Shown here: one piece after another, positions 6,675-14,378 of the stretch | Layout: every line of letters starts with the position of its first letter | How positions within the stretch are numbered: the first letter of the stretch is position 1 | NCBI RefSeq assembly: GCF_024296665.1 | Contig: NZ_CP100762.1 | Location: 2,666,001 to 2,730,000 of the forward strand | Direction: 5' to 3' | Source of the DNA: Salinilacihabitans rarus | GTDB taxonomy: Archaea; Halobacteriota; Halobacteria; Halobacteriales; Natrialbaceae | Length of the DNA stretch: 64,000 nt | The notes under the pieces: model-generated | What the model saw: the letters and a program-made list of their open reading frames with translations, nothing else | Database searches by the model: none | Told to the model about the DNA's origin: nothing | Made by a program: the position numbers and the translations under genes

Positions 6675-9600
6675 TCAATCACCTGGATCAGGCGGGGCCC
6701 GCCAGTCCCAAATCGGCGTACTGTCACTGCTGGAACTGTTCGTTACCGCCTGGTCGGCGCCATCACCCCTGACAGGGTCGCGAATCGCAAGGGCCCACCT
6801 ACTAGAGTCACTATAGGGGGGAGTTTGCGACTCCTGAACGTCACAGACCCCTGAATGTGCCAGCCCGGAGGCACTATACAGCGTTGCACCGTTCGCGCCC
6901 TCGCCTTCGACTTTCTGGATCGCCGGCGGTCCGAACTCGTCGTCGGCGAGGCGCTCGAGCGTCTCGTAGACGTGTTGTTTCGAGCAACCGACAGCGTCGG
7001 CGATCTCCCGCGCCGTCCGCGACCGTCGGCTCGACCGGAGTTCCTCGACGATCGCCTCCTGGAGGTCGGTGAACACCCACTCGACGCCCGGCACCTGGAC
7101 GTCGGCGAACCCTGGCGGGATCGCGTCGGTCCGGACGAACACCGTCGCTGTGACGTCGGGATCGGTCGGGTCGCGTGCATACCGTCCGGCGGCCTGGGCG
7201 ATGTGGTTCTCGCGAACGCTCGCGAGGATCTCCTGAGCCGTCTCGGCGTCCTCGCCCTCGAAGCCGCGCCCGCGGGCGCGGTACTCTTCGCCGGCATCGT
7301 CGACGGCGAGCTCGGGTTCGGCCTCAAGACCGAGTTCGGCGAGCAGGTCGAGGACGTAGTCGTCGCCGGGATCCATGCAGCCGTTGACGAGGCCGACGCG
7401 CTCGGTCGCGAAGTCGTTGCGCGACTTCTCCTCGCCGAAGTGCATGAGTTCGGGCCGGTGACAGCCGGCGTCCTCCATCAGCTCCTCAAGGCGACCCTCG
7501 ACCTGTGCGGTCGTGATCGCCGTCCGGAACTGGGCGCCGTACTCGTCGACGAGGTGTTCGAGCAGGACCTCGAGCTTGGCCTCGTTGAGCCACTCCAGCG
7601 CCTTCTCGCCCGAGAGGGGTCGGGTAGCATCACCGACCTGGACGACGCGGAGGCCGCGTTCGTACCGGCGCCAGAGCTGCCGCTCTTTGGGGTCGAGGAC
7701 ACGCTTGGTCTTGATCCACGGGACGGTGTTCGCCTGCCAGAGCGGCACCGCGGGGTGGGCGTCCAGCCCGATCAGCGAGCGGGCGGCGCCGAAGTCGGGG
7801 ACGACCCGGACCGAGTGGACGTCGTTGTTCTCGTCGAGGACGACCGAGACCCACTCACGATTCCACTCATCGTCATCGCGAACGCCGGCCTCGAGCCGCG
7901 GGGGCTCGTGCATCGTCTTCCCGAAGCGGCGGCCGTTCGCACGCTCCTCGGCACGGAAGATCGCCCGCGCCAGCGCCGGTGCGAGCGTGTGGGCGTCCGG
8001 CTCTTCGAAGTACCAGTCACGGTCGGGCTCCTGATAGAGCGCATCCTCGAGAGCGTCGCGCTCGTTCGCCGCATCACCCTCGTAGCCCTCGTGCCGGGAG
8101 AGTTGGATGAACGCCTCCCACGTCGAGACGGGCGCGTCGATCTCGCGGAGGTAGGCGCCGACGGCCCGCCGGATGCGCTCGGTCGAGAGGTCCGCTTCGA
8201 ACGTCGGCTCCTCGTCGACGACGATGTTGTTGTGCATCCGCAGTCCGGGCGCGTACGCGAAGTTGTGCGTCGCGATGACGAGCGGCCACGTCTCGCGCTC
8301 GTCGCCCGGCGGCCCCTCACGGAAGGTATCCCACTGCGAGATCGCGGGGCAGACCGACGGCGTCTCCTCGAAGTCACCCGTTTCTTCGTCGTAGTGAGTC
8401 TCGCCTGAACAGCACGGGAGCTTCGTCTGCTGGTCGTTGTGATCCTCGAGGTAGCGGTGGGCCGTCGAGAACGGGATGCCCTGCCCGTCGCACTTCGCGT
8501 CGAGCCACTCGCTCGCGGGCTCGCCGTCGATCGTAATCTCGGCGTCGTACTCGCCGGCGGCAACGGGACAGGCTTCGCGACGGCCGAGGAGGACGTGGTA
8601 CTGCCCCCCGTGTTCTTCAGCGACGGCGACGGCCTCGTCGCGAGCGTCGCGCGTCTCCAGGAGGTGGACGACCGGCCGCCCGTCGGTGAGCTCGCTGCGG
8701 GCGCCCCACCGCGTCGCGGCGATTGTATGCGACTTCCCGAGCGACGTCGGCGCGTCGATCACGCGGTCGTCTTCGTTGCGCATCACCGCGGCGATCGTCT
8801 CGAACAGCCGGTCGCGAGCCTCGTCCGTCGACGGCCAGTTGAGCCCCCGCTTGCGTGCGTAGCGCCGACGGTCAGCAGGCTCGAGCGCATCCAGTTGGCC
8901 GATCGGGAGTGCCGAGACCGCCCGCCCATCGCTGTCCGTTTGATACTCGTCCTCGGAGGCGGGCTGGTACTTCGGGATGGCGAAGCCGAGGTCGCGGAGG
9001 TGGTCGATCCCCCTCCACCAGCGGTCGCCGGTCGCCCGTCTGGGCGAGGCGTTCTCCGGGTGCATCTCGCCGGCGTCGATGAGCGCCATGACGACGGGCC
9101 CCCCGTACCCACCTTTCGACCCGGTGTCGAGCCAGCGCTCGGCGTTGACGATGTTCGCACGGCCGTTCGAATTCGGCCCCCAAGTGGGGTAGAACGCCCG
9201 CTCGCCGGCGCTGGTCGCGACGTCGTCGTTCCACCGGTGGACGATCGTCCGTTCGGCGACCGCCTGAGCGTCGAGGCGGTCGAGGGCAGCGAAGACGTCG
9301 CGGATGTCGTCGGTCGTCTCGTCGACGTCGGTCGCGACCGGCTCGTAGTCGTCGAGGTCGAGCGTCTCGCGTGCCGGCGGTGCTTCGCGCTCGGGTGCGG
9401 CCTTCGCGACCTCGCCGGTGGCCTCGAGGATCGGTTCGAGGATGTCGGCGTTCCATTCGCGGACCTCGTTGGGAGTCCCGGGGACGTGCTCGCCGGTCGC
9501 GACGCAGACACGCTTGCCCGGGTAGATCTCGATGCTCGGGAGGTCCTCGTTCTCACCCCACGGCTCGGTGGCGAGCTCCCAACTGGCCTGCTTGACCCCC

Positions 9601-10247
9601 TCGGGGAGGTCGCCGCGGTACATCGCGTGGACGCCTGTCCCGCTCGTCGAGACGTCGGCGTAGGTCGCACCGAGGTGTTCGAGCATCGCAACGAACGCCG
9701 GGTGGACCTCTCCGGTCTCGGGACAGCGGACGTCGTCACCGTCGACGTAGACATACGGATCGTCTTCCTGCTGGAGGAACGCCCGGCCGTCGAGGCGGGG
9801 ATCGACTTCGGCCATCGCGATGGTCTCGCCGTCGACGTAGTTCTCCTCGAGACCCCACTTCCAGCGGGCGTCCTCGTCGGGATCAGCGTCCGGATGGTCG
9901 CGATCGGCCCACGGCGCAAACGGCTTCTTCTCGACGTGGCCCATCCACTGCTCGCGCTCGAGCAGTTCGTCGGGCCACACTCCCGAGATGGGGTTCGCGA
10001 AGTCGGCGTCGGCCCACTCGTCGAACCGCGTGCGCAGGTCCGTATTCGACCGCGGTCGCGACCCTCTTATGCGATTCCGCGGTCTGGTATTTGACGCTTC
10101 GTCCGAGTCGGCGCTGTCGCCATCGACGAGCTCGCGGACGGCGGCAGGCGGCGCGCCGATTGCGCCGGCGATCTCCGGGATCGACGCGTCGGGGTTGCCC
10201 TCAAGGTACTGCTCGACCTGAACCTCGAGAGGGAGTTCGTCCGTCAC
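6675..10247 (-). CDS. Virus replication protein: primase-polymerase-like plus helicase
   Basis: This 1190-residue protein is the likely replication initiator. Residues 1-45 form a small helix-turn-helix (SIPEIAGAIGAPPAAVRELV). Residues about 75-270 resemble an archaeo-eukaryotic primase fold: VYVDGDDVR near 165 as the metal-binding acidic motif, and STSGTGVHAMYRG near 198 as the SGxGxH motif. A helicase follows, with Walker A DAPTSLGKSHTIA near 500 and Walker B NIVVDEEPTFE near 675. Between these lie five cysteines (residues about 555-635) that could hold a metal or iron-sulfur cluster. A winged helix near the C-terminus (REIADAVGCSKQHVYETL) completes it. The GTG at 10247 is chosen because it forms a 4-base GTGA overlap with the previous stop. 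A GTG three codons further upstream is possible. Confidence 0.8.
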   Translation of the reverse strand: MTDELPLEVQVEQYLEGNPDASIPEIAGAIGAPPAAVRELVDGDSADSDEASNTRPRNRIRGSRPRSNTDLRTRFDEWADADFANPISGVWPDELLEREQWMGHVEKKPFAPWADRDHPDADPDEDARWKWGLEENYVDGETIAMAEVDPRLDGRAFLQQEDDPYVYVDGDDVRCPETGEVHPAFVAMLEHLGATYADVSTSGTGVHAMYRGDLPEGVKQASWELATEPWGENEDLPSIEIYPGKRVCVATGEHVPGTPNEVREWNADILEPILEATGEVAKAAPEREAPPARETLDLDDYEPVATDVDETTDDIRDVFAALDRLDAQAVAERTIVHRWNDDVATSAGERAFYPTWGPNSNGRANIVNAERWLDTGSKGGYGGPVVMALIDAGEMHPENASPRRATGDRWWRGIDHLRDLGFAIPKYQPASEDEYQTDSDGRAVSALPIGQLDALEPADRRRYARKRGLNWPSTDEARDRLFETIAAVMRNEDDRVIDAPTSLGKSHTIAATRWGARSELTDGRPVVHLLETRDARDEAVAVAEEHGGQYHVLLGRREACPVAAGEYDAEITIDGEPASEWLDAKCDGQGIPFSTAHRYLEDHNDQQTKLPCCSGETHYDEETGDFEETPSVCPAISQWDTFREGPPGDERETWPLVIATHNFAYAPGLRMHNNIVVDEEPTFEADLSTERIRRAVGAYLREIDAPVSTWEAFIQLSRHEGYEGDAANERDALEDALYQEPDRDWYFEEPDAHTLAPALARAIFRAEERANGRRFGKTMHEPPRLEAGVRDDDEWNREWVSVVLDENNDVHSVRVVPDFGAARSLIGLDAHPAVPLWQANTVPWIKTKRVLDPKERQLWRRYERGLRVVQVGDATRPLSGEKALEWLNEAKLEVLLEHLVDEYGAQFRTAITTAQVEGRLEELMEDAGCHRPELMHFGEEKSRNDFATERVGLVNGCMDPGDDYVLDLLAELGLEAEPELAVDDAGEEYRARGRGFEGEDAETAQEILASVRENHIAQAAGRYARDPTDPDVTATVFVRTDAIPPGFADVQVPGVEWVFTDLQEAIVEELRSSRRSRTAREIADAVGCSKQHVYETLERLADDEFGPPAIQKVEGEGANGATLYSASGLAHSGVCDVQESQTPPYSDSSRWALAIRDPVRGDGADQAVTNSSSSDSTPIWDWRAPPDPGD

Positions 10248-10474
10248 GCTGACCACCCCCAGTCATCGAGTGTTGTCTGGCCCTCGACGGCGGGCCGATC
10301 GGGTTCCTCGTCAGGCTCAGGGACTGGGACATTCTTGGCACGTTCCGTCCCGTCCGGTTCGGGCTCGGTCGCGTAGACGACGTCCTCGGCCTCCTCGTCG
10401 AGTTCCGGCCGTTCGGTGATATACTGGTAGGAGGCGTCGATCGCGTCGCCGGCGTACGATCGGCGACCGATCAT
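10244..10474 (-). CDS. Small acidic protein with PCNA-binding-like C-terminus, provirus
   Basis: This 76-residue acidic protein starts at MIGRRSYAG and ends in GQTTLDDWGWSA. The tail resembles a PCNA-interacting (PIP) box, Q-x-x-L-x-x-W-x-aromatic, which in archaea usually sits at the extreme C-terminus. It is coupled to both neighbours by 4-base overlaps and directly precedes the replication protein, so a role in recruiting the host sliding clamp is reasonable. The box is not perfect, because the second aromatic is one position later than usual. The rest of the protein is low-complexity and I do not recognise it. Confidence 0.65.
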   Translation of the reverse strand: MIGRRSYAGDAIDASYQYITERPELDEEAEDVVYATEPEPDGTERAKNVPVPEPDEEPDRPAVEGQTTLDDWGWSA

Positions 10475-10713
10475 GTGCGACCACCCGGGAAGTGAAGTTC
10501 ACGGCGCCGCGGACTGATCGACCCGCCGCTGTGGACGGTGAGACAGTCGAAGCACTTCGCCGAGTGTGGGTGGTCGTGGCTGTCCGCGCCCTCGTACTCG
10601 ACGCGCTCGACGGCGTCGGGGTCGAACGTCCGTCCGCAGAGCGTCGTGTACTTCAGCCCGGACTCGAGGTGGCAGCCGTAGCCGTCGCCGGCGAGCAGCA
10701 GCCACGTCGTCAC
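10471..10713 (-). CDS. Small Cys/His protein, first gene of the provirus early operon
   Basis: This 80-residue protein starts with a GTG at 10713 preceded by a G-rich stretch (GGGGGGTGGT) that can serve as a ribosome-binding site. Residues include a CHLESGLKYTTLCG segment and an HDHPHSAKCFDC segment, so Cys and His pairs could bind zinc. It is the first gene of the leftward transcript from the promoter region next to the tRNA, and it overlaps the next gene by four bases. Short zinc proteins of this kind are common as first genes in haloarchaeal proviruses. No specific function can be given. Confidence 0.6.
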   Translation of the reverse strand: MTTWLLLAGDGYGCHLESGLKYTTLCGRTFDPDAVERVEYEGADSHDHPHSAKCFDCLTVHSGGSISPRRRELHFPGGRT

Positions 10714-10845
10714 GCTACCACCCCCCGATTTCCACTGGAAACAGCAGCCCCTATCGCGAGATACAGTTCACGCCAGCCGCTTCGCTGAACTTGCGTTAGA
10801 AGACGGCTATCCTTTAAATAAGCAGGATTCCACCAATCTACAGCA
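10714..10845 (-). promoter_or_regulatory. Early promoter region of the provirus
   Basis: This 132-base non-coding stretch is more AT-rich than its surroundings. It holds TATTTAAAG on the minus strand (10812-10820), a good archaeal TATA box that would start transcription near 10790, ahead of the first early gene at 10713. An inverted repeat AGTTCA / TGAACT with a 15-base spacer (10765-10791) lies at or just after that start point and could be an operator. The region also separates the provirus from the tRNA 3' end. Confidence 0.5.
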
Positions 10846-10917
10846 AGCCTAGGCCGGGATTTGAACCCGGGCTCTCGTCCTTACCAAGGACGCGCTTTAC
10901 CGCTAAGCTACCCAGGC
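10846..10917 (-). tRNA. tRNA-Thr (anticodon GGT), provirus attachment site
   Basis: The 72-base minus-strand sequence folds as a tRNA. The acceptor stem GCCTGGG pairs with CCTAGGC (one G-T pair). The D-arm is followed by the anticodon stem CGTCC/GGACG with loop TTGGTAA, giving anticodon GGT, and the T-arm contains GGTTCAAATCC. The base after the acceptor stem is T, as known for archaeal tRNA-Thr. The 3' end borders the provirus. Insertion into a tRNA 3' half normally leaves the tRNA intact and puts a copy of its 3' end at the far side of the element, so the attachment core should lie within about 10846-10890. Confidence 0.95.
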
Positions 10918-10996
10918 GCGCATACGGTGGTTGACGTGAGTCGTCTTTATGGGTTTCGATTCGCCACGAGGCGACGGCGTCCGCCGTCGACCCGAC

Positions 10997-11680
10997 TCAG
11001 GGGTCGGTCGCCGAGGTCGCCCGGTCGGTCGGGACGCCGTCGTTCGGGGGCGTCTCGGCCTCCGCGTCCGGTTCGTCCGCGTCGAGGGCGGGGAGGCACT
11101 CGTCGGCGGGCGGGAAGCCGACGCTGGCGCCGGCGGCGAGGTCGTGGGCGGCCGCGAGCGACTCCGGCGCGGGGGTCGCGCCGACGGCGGCGGCGCCGGT
11201 CAGGACGGCGAGTTCGAGGACGTCGCGCTCCAGATTGGCGTCGAGGTCGTCGGCCTCGTCGGCGGCGGCCGCGTCGTCGCGGAGGGTCTGGTCCCGGCCG
11301 AAGTTCCTGACGGTACGGACGGCCTTGTCGGCGGCGTCGGTGCGGGCGAGCAGGTAGAAGCCGCGAGCGACGAGGATGTCGGCGGCGAGGACTTCGAGGT
11401 CGCTGTCGCCGCCGTCGTCCGCGCCGGACCAGGGCTCCTCGTGGGCGAGCGTCCGGGTCAGGCGCAGCCCCTCGTATATGAGCTGGACGCCCGCGGCCCG
11501 GTGGGCGATCGCTTCGAGGTCGGCGCCGGGGTCGATCGACGCGGCGCTCTCGAGGGTGAGGGCACCGGGGACCATCGAGGCGTCGTCGAGGACGTCGGCG
11601 ATGACGTCGTGCAGTCGCGGCGGGTCGACGTCCGCGACGGCGTCGCGGGCGGCTCGCCGACACGTATCGGCCCTGTCCAT
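10997..11680 (-). CDS. Conserved haloarchaeal protein (DUF7114-like)
   Basis: This 227-residue, mostly helical acidic protein starts MDRADTCRRAARDAV with the segment ADVDPPRLHDVIADVLDDAS. A helical core contains HRAAGVQLIYEGLRLTRTLAHEEPW and ILVARGFYLLARTDAADKAV, followed by an Asp/Glu-rich tail. The fold recalls all-helical isoprenoid-synthase relatives, but no DDxxD metal motif is present, so no reaction is claimed. I recall a haloarchaeal family of this kind (DUF7114) but cannot confirm it. It is transcribed away from the enoyl-CoA hydratase gene and leaves the tRNA-Thr gene about 80 bases downstream. Confidence 0.7.
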   Translation of the reverse strand: MDRADTCRRAARDAVADVDPPRLHDVIADVLDDASMVPGALTLESAASIDPGADLEAIAHRAAGVQLIYEGLRLTRTLAHEEPWSGADDGGDSDLEVLAADILVARGFYLLARTDAADKAVRTVRNFGRDQTLRDDAAAADEADDLDANLERDVLELAVLTGAAAVGATPAPESLAAAHDLAAGASVGFPPADECLPALDADEPDAEAETPPNDGVPTDRATSATDP

Positions 11681-11740
11681 CAGGCGGGCCTTACGGCGGA
11701 GGAGGCAAAGACCTTTGGAAACGCCACCCCCACACGGCGC

Positions 11741-12439
11741 ATGATCGAACAGGACGTAGACGGCCGCGTGCGGACGATCACGCTCGATCGGCCGGCCGCC
11801 CGCAACGCCCTCACCGTCGCCGGGCTGGAGGCCCTCGAGGCGGCGGTCGTCGACGCCGACGAACCCGTGCTCTACCTCGAAGGCGCCGGGCCGGCGTTCT
11901 GCGCCGGCGCGGACCTCGACGCGGTGGCCGACCTCGACGCCGACGGCGCCGCGGCGTTCGCGCGGCTGGGCCAGCGGGTCGCGCGTGCGATCGAATCCGC
12001 ATCGTCGGTCGTCGTCGCCGGAATCGACGGCCCCGCCCGCGGCGGCGGGCTCGAACTCGCGCTCGCCTGCGACGTGCGGGTCGCGACGCCCGACGCGACG
12101 TTCGGCGAGCCCGGGGTGACGTTCGGGCTGTTCGGCGCGTGGGGCGGCACCGTCCGCCTGCCGCGGGTCGTCGGCGAGAGCGTGGCCTTCGACCTCGCGT
12201 GTTCCGGCCGGACCCTCGACGCCGAGGCGGCGCTGCGGACGGGACTGCTATCGCGGATCGTCGACGAGCCGCGGACGGTCGCCGCCGAGATCGCGGCCAA
12301 CCCTCCGGACGCGCTCGCGGTCCTGAAGCGGCGACTGCGCGACGACGCCGACCGGGAGACGCGCGAACGACGCGAGGCCGAGGCGTTCGCGGACCTCGTC
12401 GCCGCCCACGCGGACGACGTCGCGGCGCTGCGGGAGTAG
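11741..12439 (+). CDS. Enoyl-CoA hydratase/isomerase family protein
   Basis: This 232-residue crotonase-fold enzyme probably hydrates or isomerises enoyl-CoA esters in fatty-acid or amino-acid breakdown. The family marks are ITLDRPAARNALT near residue 14, the oxyanion-hole segment GPAFCAGADLDAVADL near 50, and GPARGGGLELALACDVRVA near 95, followed by FGEPGVTFGLFGAWGGTVRLP. The usual catalytic Glu after the oxyanion loop is visible in FGEPGVTFG, while the second Glu seen in true hydratases is not obvious, so the exact reaction is open. At 232 residues it is slightly shorter than typical (about 255). The start at 11741 follows a very short leader. Confidence 0.85.
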   Translation: MIEQDVDGRVRTITLDRPAARNALTVAGLEALEAAVVDADEPVLYLEGAGPAFCAGADLDAVADLDADGAAAFARLGQRVARAIESASSVVVAGIDGPARGGGLELALACDVRVATPDATFGEPGVTFGLFGAWGGTVRLPRVVGESVAFDLACSGRTLDAEAALRTGLLSRIVDEPRTVAAEIAANPPDALAVLKRRLRDDADRETRERREAEAFADLVAAHADDVAALRE

Positions 12440-12483
12440 GAGGGTCGGCGACCGGCGTCCGCGTCGGTCGGCACAGCGGTCCG

Positions 12484-12519
12484 GGCGCCGATCAGCGCGG
12501 CGACTTCGGCGCCGATCAG
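12484..12519. repeat. Short direct repeat at the end of nadE
   Basis: GGCGCCGATCAG occurs at 12484-12495 and again at 12508-12519, a 24-base period. The second copy includes the stop codon of nadE. This probably reflects a small tandem duplication just beyond the end of the gene. No function is apparent. The gap between the two convergent genes (12440-12515) otherwise shows nothing. Confidence 0.5.
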
Positions 12520-13310
12520 TGCAGCGGCTCCGGGGCCGGCGGGGCGGTCCGCTTGTGCCCGCTGGCCTCGTACATCGTCCGCACGCGCTCGACGGTCGCC
12601 TCGTCGACGCCGAGTTCGCGGGCGGTCGCCGCGGCCGACAGCGGGCCGTCGACGTGGGCGACGAGGATCGAGTCGAGGGTGTCGTAGTCGATCCCCAGTT
12701 CGCCCTCGTCGGTCTGGTCGGCCCACAGTTCGGCCGTCGCGGGCTTGCTCGCCAGATCGTCGGGGACGCCGACGTGGCGGGCCAGCTGGCGGACCTGACC
12801 CTTGTAGAGGTTCCCGATCGGGTGGCAGTCGACGGCGCCGTCGCCGTACTTGGTGAAGTAGCCGACGGCCGCCTCGCTCCGGTTGCCCGTTCCGAGGACG
12901 AGCCGGTTCTCGTGGTTCGCGACGAGGTAGTTGCACACCGCCCGGACGCGCGCTCGTGCGTTGCCGACGGCCACGTGGTCGCCCGCCGCCTCGGGGTAGG
13001 CGTCGAGGAACGCGTCGACGACGGGTTCGACCTCGATCACGTCGTAGGGGATCTCGAGCGACTCCGCGACGCGCTCGGCGTCGCTCATGTTCTCCTCGCT
13101 GCTGACCCGGGCCGGGAGGACGAGCCCGCGGAGGTTCTCGGCGCCGAGCGCCTCGACGGCGAGGTGGGCGGTGAGCGTGCTGTCGATGCCGCCGGAGAGC
13201 CCGAGGACGGCGCCGTCGGCCCCTGCCGCGTCGACCCGCTCGCGGACGAACGTGACGATGTGTTCGCGATGTCGTTCTAGCTCCGCCTCGGAGAATCGGA
13301 CGTCGATCAT
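12516..13310 (-). CDS. nadE: NAD synthetase (ammonia-dependent)
   Basis: This enzyme makes NAD from deamido-NAD, ATP and ammonia, the last step of NAD biosynthesis. It has 264 residues from MIDVRFSEAELERH. The ATP-pyrophosphatase P-loop LGLSGGIDSTL is near residue 40, RVRAVCNYLV near 120, GTGNRSEAAVGYFTKYGDG near 140-160 and KPATAELWADQTDE near 195, all hallmarks of the family. There is no glutaminase domain, so free ammonia is the expected nitrogen donor, as in other haloarchaea. The C-terminus is slightly extended (GHKRTAPPAPEPLH). The gene converges on the enoyl-CoA hydratase gene. Confidence 0.95.
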   Translation of the reverse strand: MIDVRFSEAELERHREHIVTFVRERVDAAGADGAVLGLSGGIDSTLTAHLAVEALGAENLRGLVLPARVSSEENMSDAERVAESLEIPYDVIEVEPVVDAFLDAYPEAAGDHVAVGNARARVRAVCNYLVANHENRLVLGTGNRSEAAVGYFTKYGDGAVDCHPIGNLYKGQVRQLARHVGVPDDLASKPATAELWADQTDEGELGIDYDTLDSILVAHVDGPLSAAATARELGVDEATVERVRTMYEASGHKRTAPPAPEPLH

Positions 13311-13407
13311 CACCCCAACGTTCGCCCGCGGCGACCTAATAGCCTCGCCTAACGCGTGAAACGTGGACGTTCGTCGAGTTCGGTGGGCGTCGGAAGCAGG
13401 TGGAAGC

Positions 13408-13608
13408 TCACCAGCCGACCCGGAGCACCATGGCCCCCGCATCGCGCAGCTCCGGCGCGAGGTCGTCGAGGGAGTCCACCGAGACGTACCGCGGGGTCCG
13501 GGGACTCGCGTCGAGGCCGTGCCGGGCGACGTAATCGCGAAACGACGTCGGGCCGAACACCGACCGCTCCGAGTTCGCCAGCTCCCACAGTGCGGGCTCG
13601 AACACCAT
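13408..13608 (-). CDS. Small conserved-looking protein of unknown function
   Basis: This 66-residue protein starts MVFEPALWELANSE and has a balanced composition with third-position GC bias like its neighbours. It includes SVFGPTSFRDYVARHGLDA and a C-terminal strand-rich stretch DAGAMVLRVGW. There is no motif that reveals a function. It lies between nadE and tRNA-Gly on the same strand. The composition and clean start favour a real gene over a chance frame. Confidence 0.5.
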   Translation of the reverse strand: MVFEPALWELANSERSVFGPTSFRDYVARHGLDASPRTPRYVSVDSLDDLAPELRDAGAMVLRVGW

Positions 13609-13673
13609 GTCGGGTGAGACGAAACTCTCTACTGACGGTATTTGTCCGCTGTGGTTGCGGAGCCGCCCGGAAG

Positions 13674-13744
13674 TGCGCCGGCCGGGAATTGAACCCGGGC
13701 TATGAGCTTGGGAAGCTCATGTCCTACCACTAGACCACCGGCGC
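13674..13744 (-). tRNA. tRNA-Gly (anticodon CCC)
   Basis: The 71-base minus-strand sequence has acceptor stem GCGCCGG/CCGGCGC with discriminator A and a D-arm (GGTCTAGTGGTAGGAC). The anticodon stem TGAGC/GCTCA has loop TTCCCAA, giving anticodon CCC, and the T-arm contains GGTTCAATTCC. No intron is present. The flanking DNA on the 3' side shows no element junction like the one at tRNA-Thr. Confidence 0.95.
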
Positions 13745-14132
13745 GCGTCGTCACCTCGTTGGTTTCCCCTCGCGGCACTTGAACGTAGCGCTTCGGCCGT
13801 TCGCGGGGCCGACGGCCACAACGATTAAGCGGACCTGCTGCCGGCCACAAGCCTCAATACGGCCGTTTCCCACGTGCCGAGTAGGCGACGACGGCCTCGA
13901 ACGGTCGGGGTGGACGGCTCGGGCGAAGGACGGCGCAGGGAGCGGACGGACGGGTCCGCTCCGATGGGGGCGTCCGTGTCGGGCCGTCTCCGGCGAGCGA
14001 CGCTCGCCGGGACGAGCGACACCGGACCGTGACGTGAATCGAGCCAGGAGGGCGCTGGCGCTTCGATTCACTTCTCGTTTCGACCGACCGCGACCCGCGA
14101 GCGGCGGCGTCGCGGCCGAGAACCCGCGCCGA
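13745..14132. other. Gene-poor stretch with a cluster of perfect hairpins
   Basis: No convincing gene is present in these 388 bases. Frames that are open have Arg/Pro-rich, shadow-like products. Three inverted repeats stand out. The first is at 13940-13961 (GAGCGGAC / GTCCGCTC, 6-base loop). The second is at 13990-14010 (CCGGCGAGCG and its perfect complement around one base). The third is at 14034-14071 (GTGAATCGA and GCCAG pairing with CTGGC and TCGATTCAC, with a 3-base bulge). They could encode a structured RNA, act as transcription ends, or be remnants of a small repeat family. Confidence 0.5.
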
Positions 14133-14378
14133 TCAGAGCACGCCACGGAGGCGCACCGCGTCGTCGGTGATCTCCTCGACGCTGCCGTCGTCCAGCGGGT
14201 GGGCGTCCGCGGTGGCCTCCCCCCAGCCGAGTTTGGCCTTGACCGTGTCGGCGATTCCGGGGTCGGGTTCGACGTACGCCCGGCCGTCGCGGACCTCGAC
14301 GACGCGGCCGACCTCGGTGCCGTCGACGTTCAGTACGCGTTTCCCCTCGTCCGATTTCGTGAGCCTCGCGTCCGTCAT
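14133..14378 (-). CDS. PRC-barrel domain protein
   Basis: This 81-residue protein from MTDARLTKSDEGKRV is essentially one small beta-barrel. The strand pattern RVLNVDGTEVGRVVEVRDGRAYVEPDP is typical of PRC-barrel modules, followed by DTVKAKLGWGEA and a final VEEITDDAVRLRG strand. In archaea these modules are found alone and may bind RNA or proteins in ribosome or photosynthetic-complex assembly, but the haloarchaeal single-domain form has no firmly known role. An upstream in-frame ATG 18 codons earlier gives a Thr/Ala-rich extension that I reject. Confidence 0.75.
   Translation of the reverse strand: MTDARLTKSDEGKRVLNVDGTEVGRVVEVRDGRAYVEPDPGIADTVKAKLGWGEATADAHPLDDGSVEEITDDAVRLRGVL

Larger units (their letters stand above)
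1..10845 (-). mobile_element. Tailed-virus provirus, right-hand part
   Basis: This block has twelve genes, all on the minus strand and tightly packed. It includes virion-assembly genes (terminase pair, portal), a virus-type replication protein and many short proteins without housekeeping roles. It stops at the 3' end of the tRNA-Thr gene at 10846, the common integration target of archaeal proviruses. Early-type genes (replication, regulator) lie next to the tRNA and packaging genes lie further away, as in haloarchaeal siphoviruses and myoviruses. The other end, with the integrase and second attachment site, lies outside the window. Provirus identity is strong from gene content; intactness and excision ability cannot be judged. 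Confidence 0.9.

Noticed and set aside
6855-8408. Long plus-strand open frames opposite the viral replication gene
   Set aside because: They are antisense to a protein with clear motifs and have Arg/Pro/Val-biased shadow compositions typical of GC-rich antisense frames.
8439-10094. A 551-codon plus-strand frame opposite the same replication gene
   Set aside because: Same reason: its codons are the complement of a well-supported gene, with no recognisable domain.
1-10845. Integrase gene of the provirus
   Set aside because: No tyrosine or serine recombinase motif appears in this part; it must lie to the left of the window.
10960-11010. Hairpin GACGGCG/CGCCGTC near the tRNA-Thr gene as another double-hairpin insert
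   Set aside because: It lies at and beyond the end of the DUF7114-like gene, the second hairpin is only five pairs, and such stems are expected by chance at this GC content.
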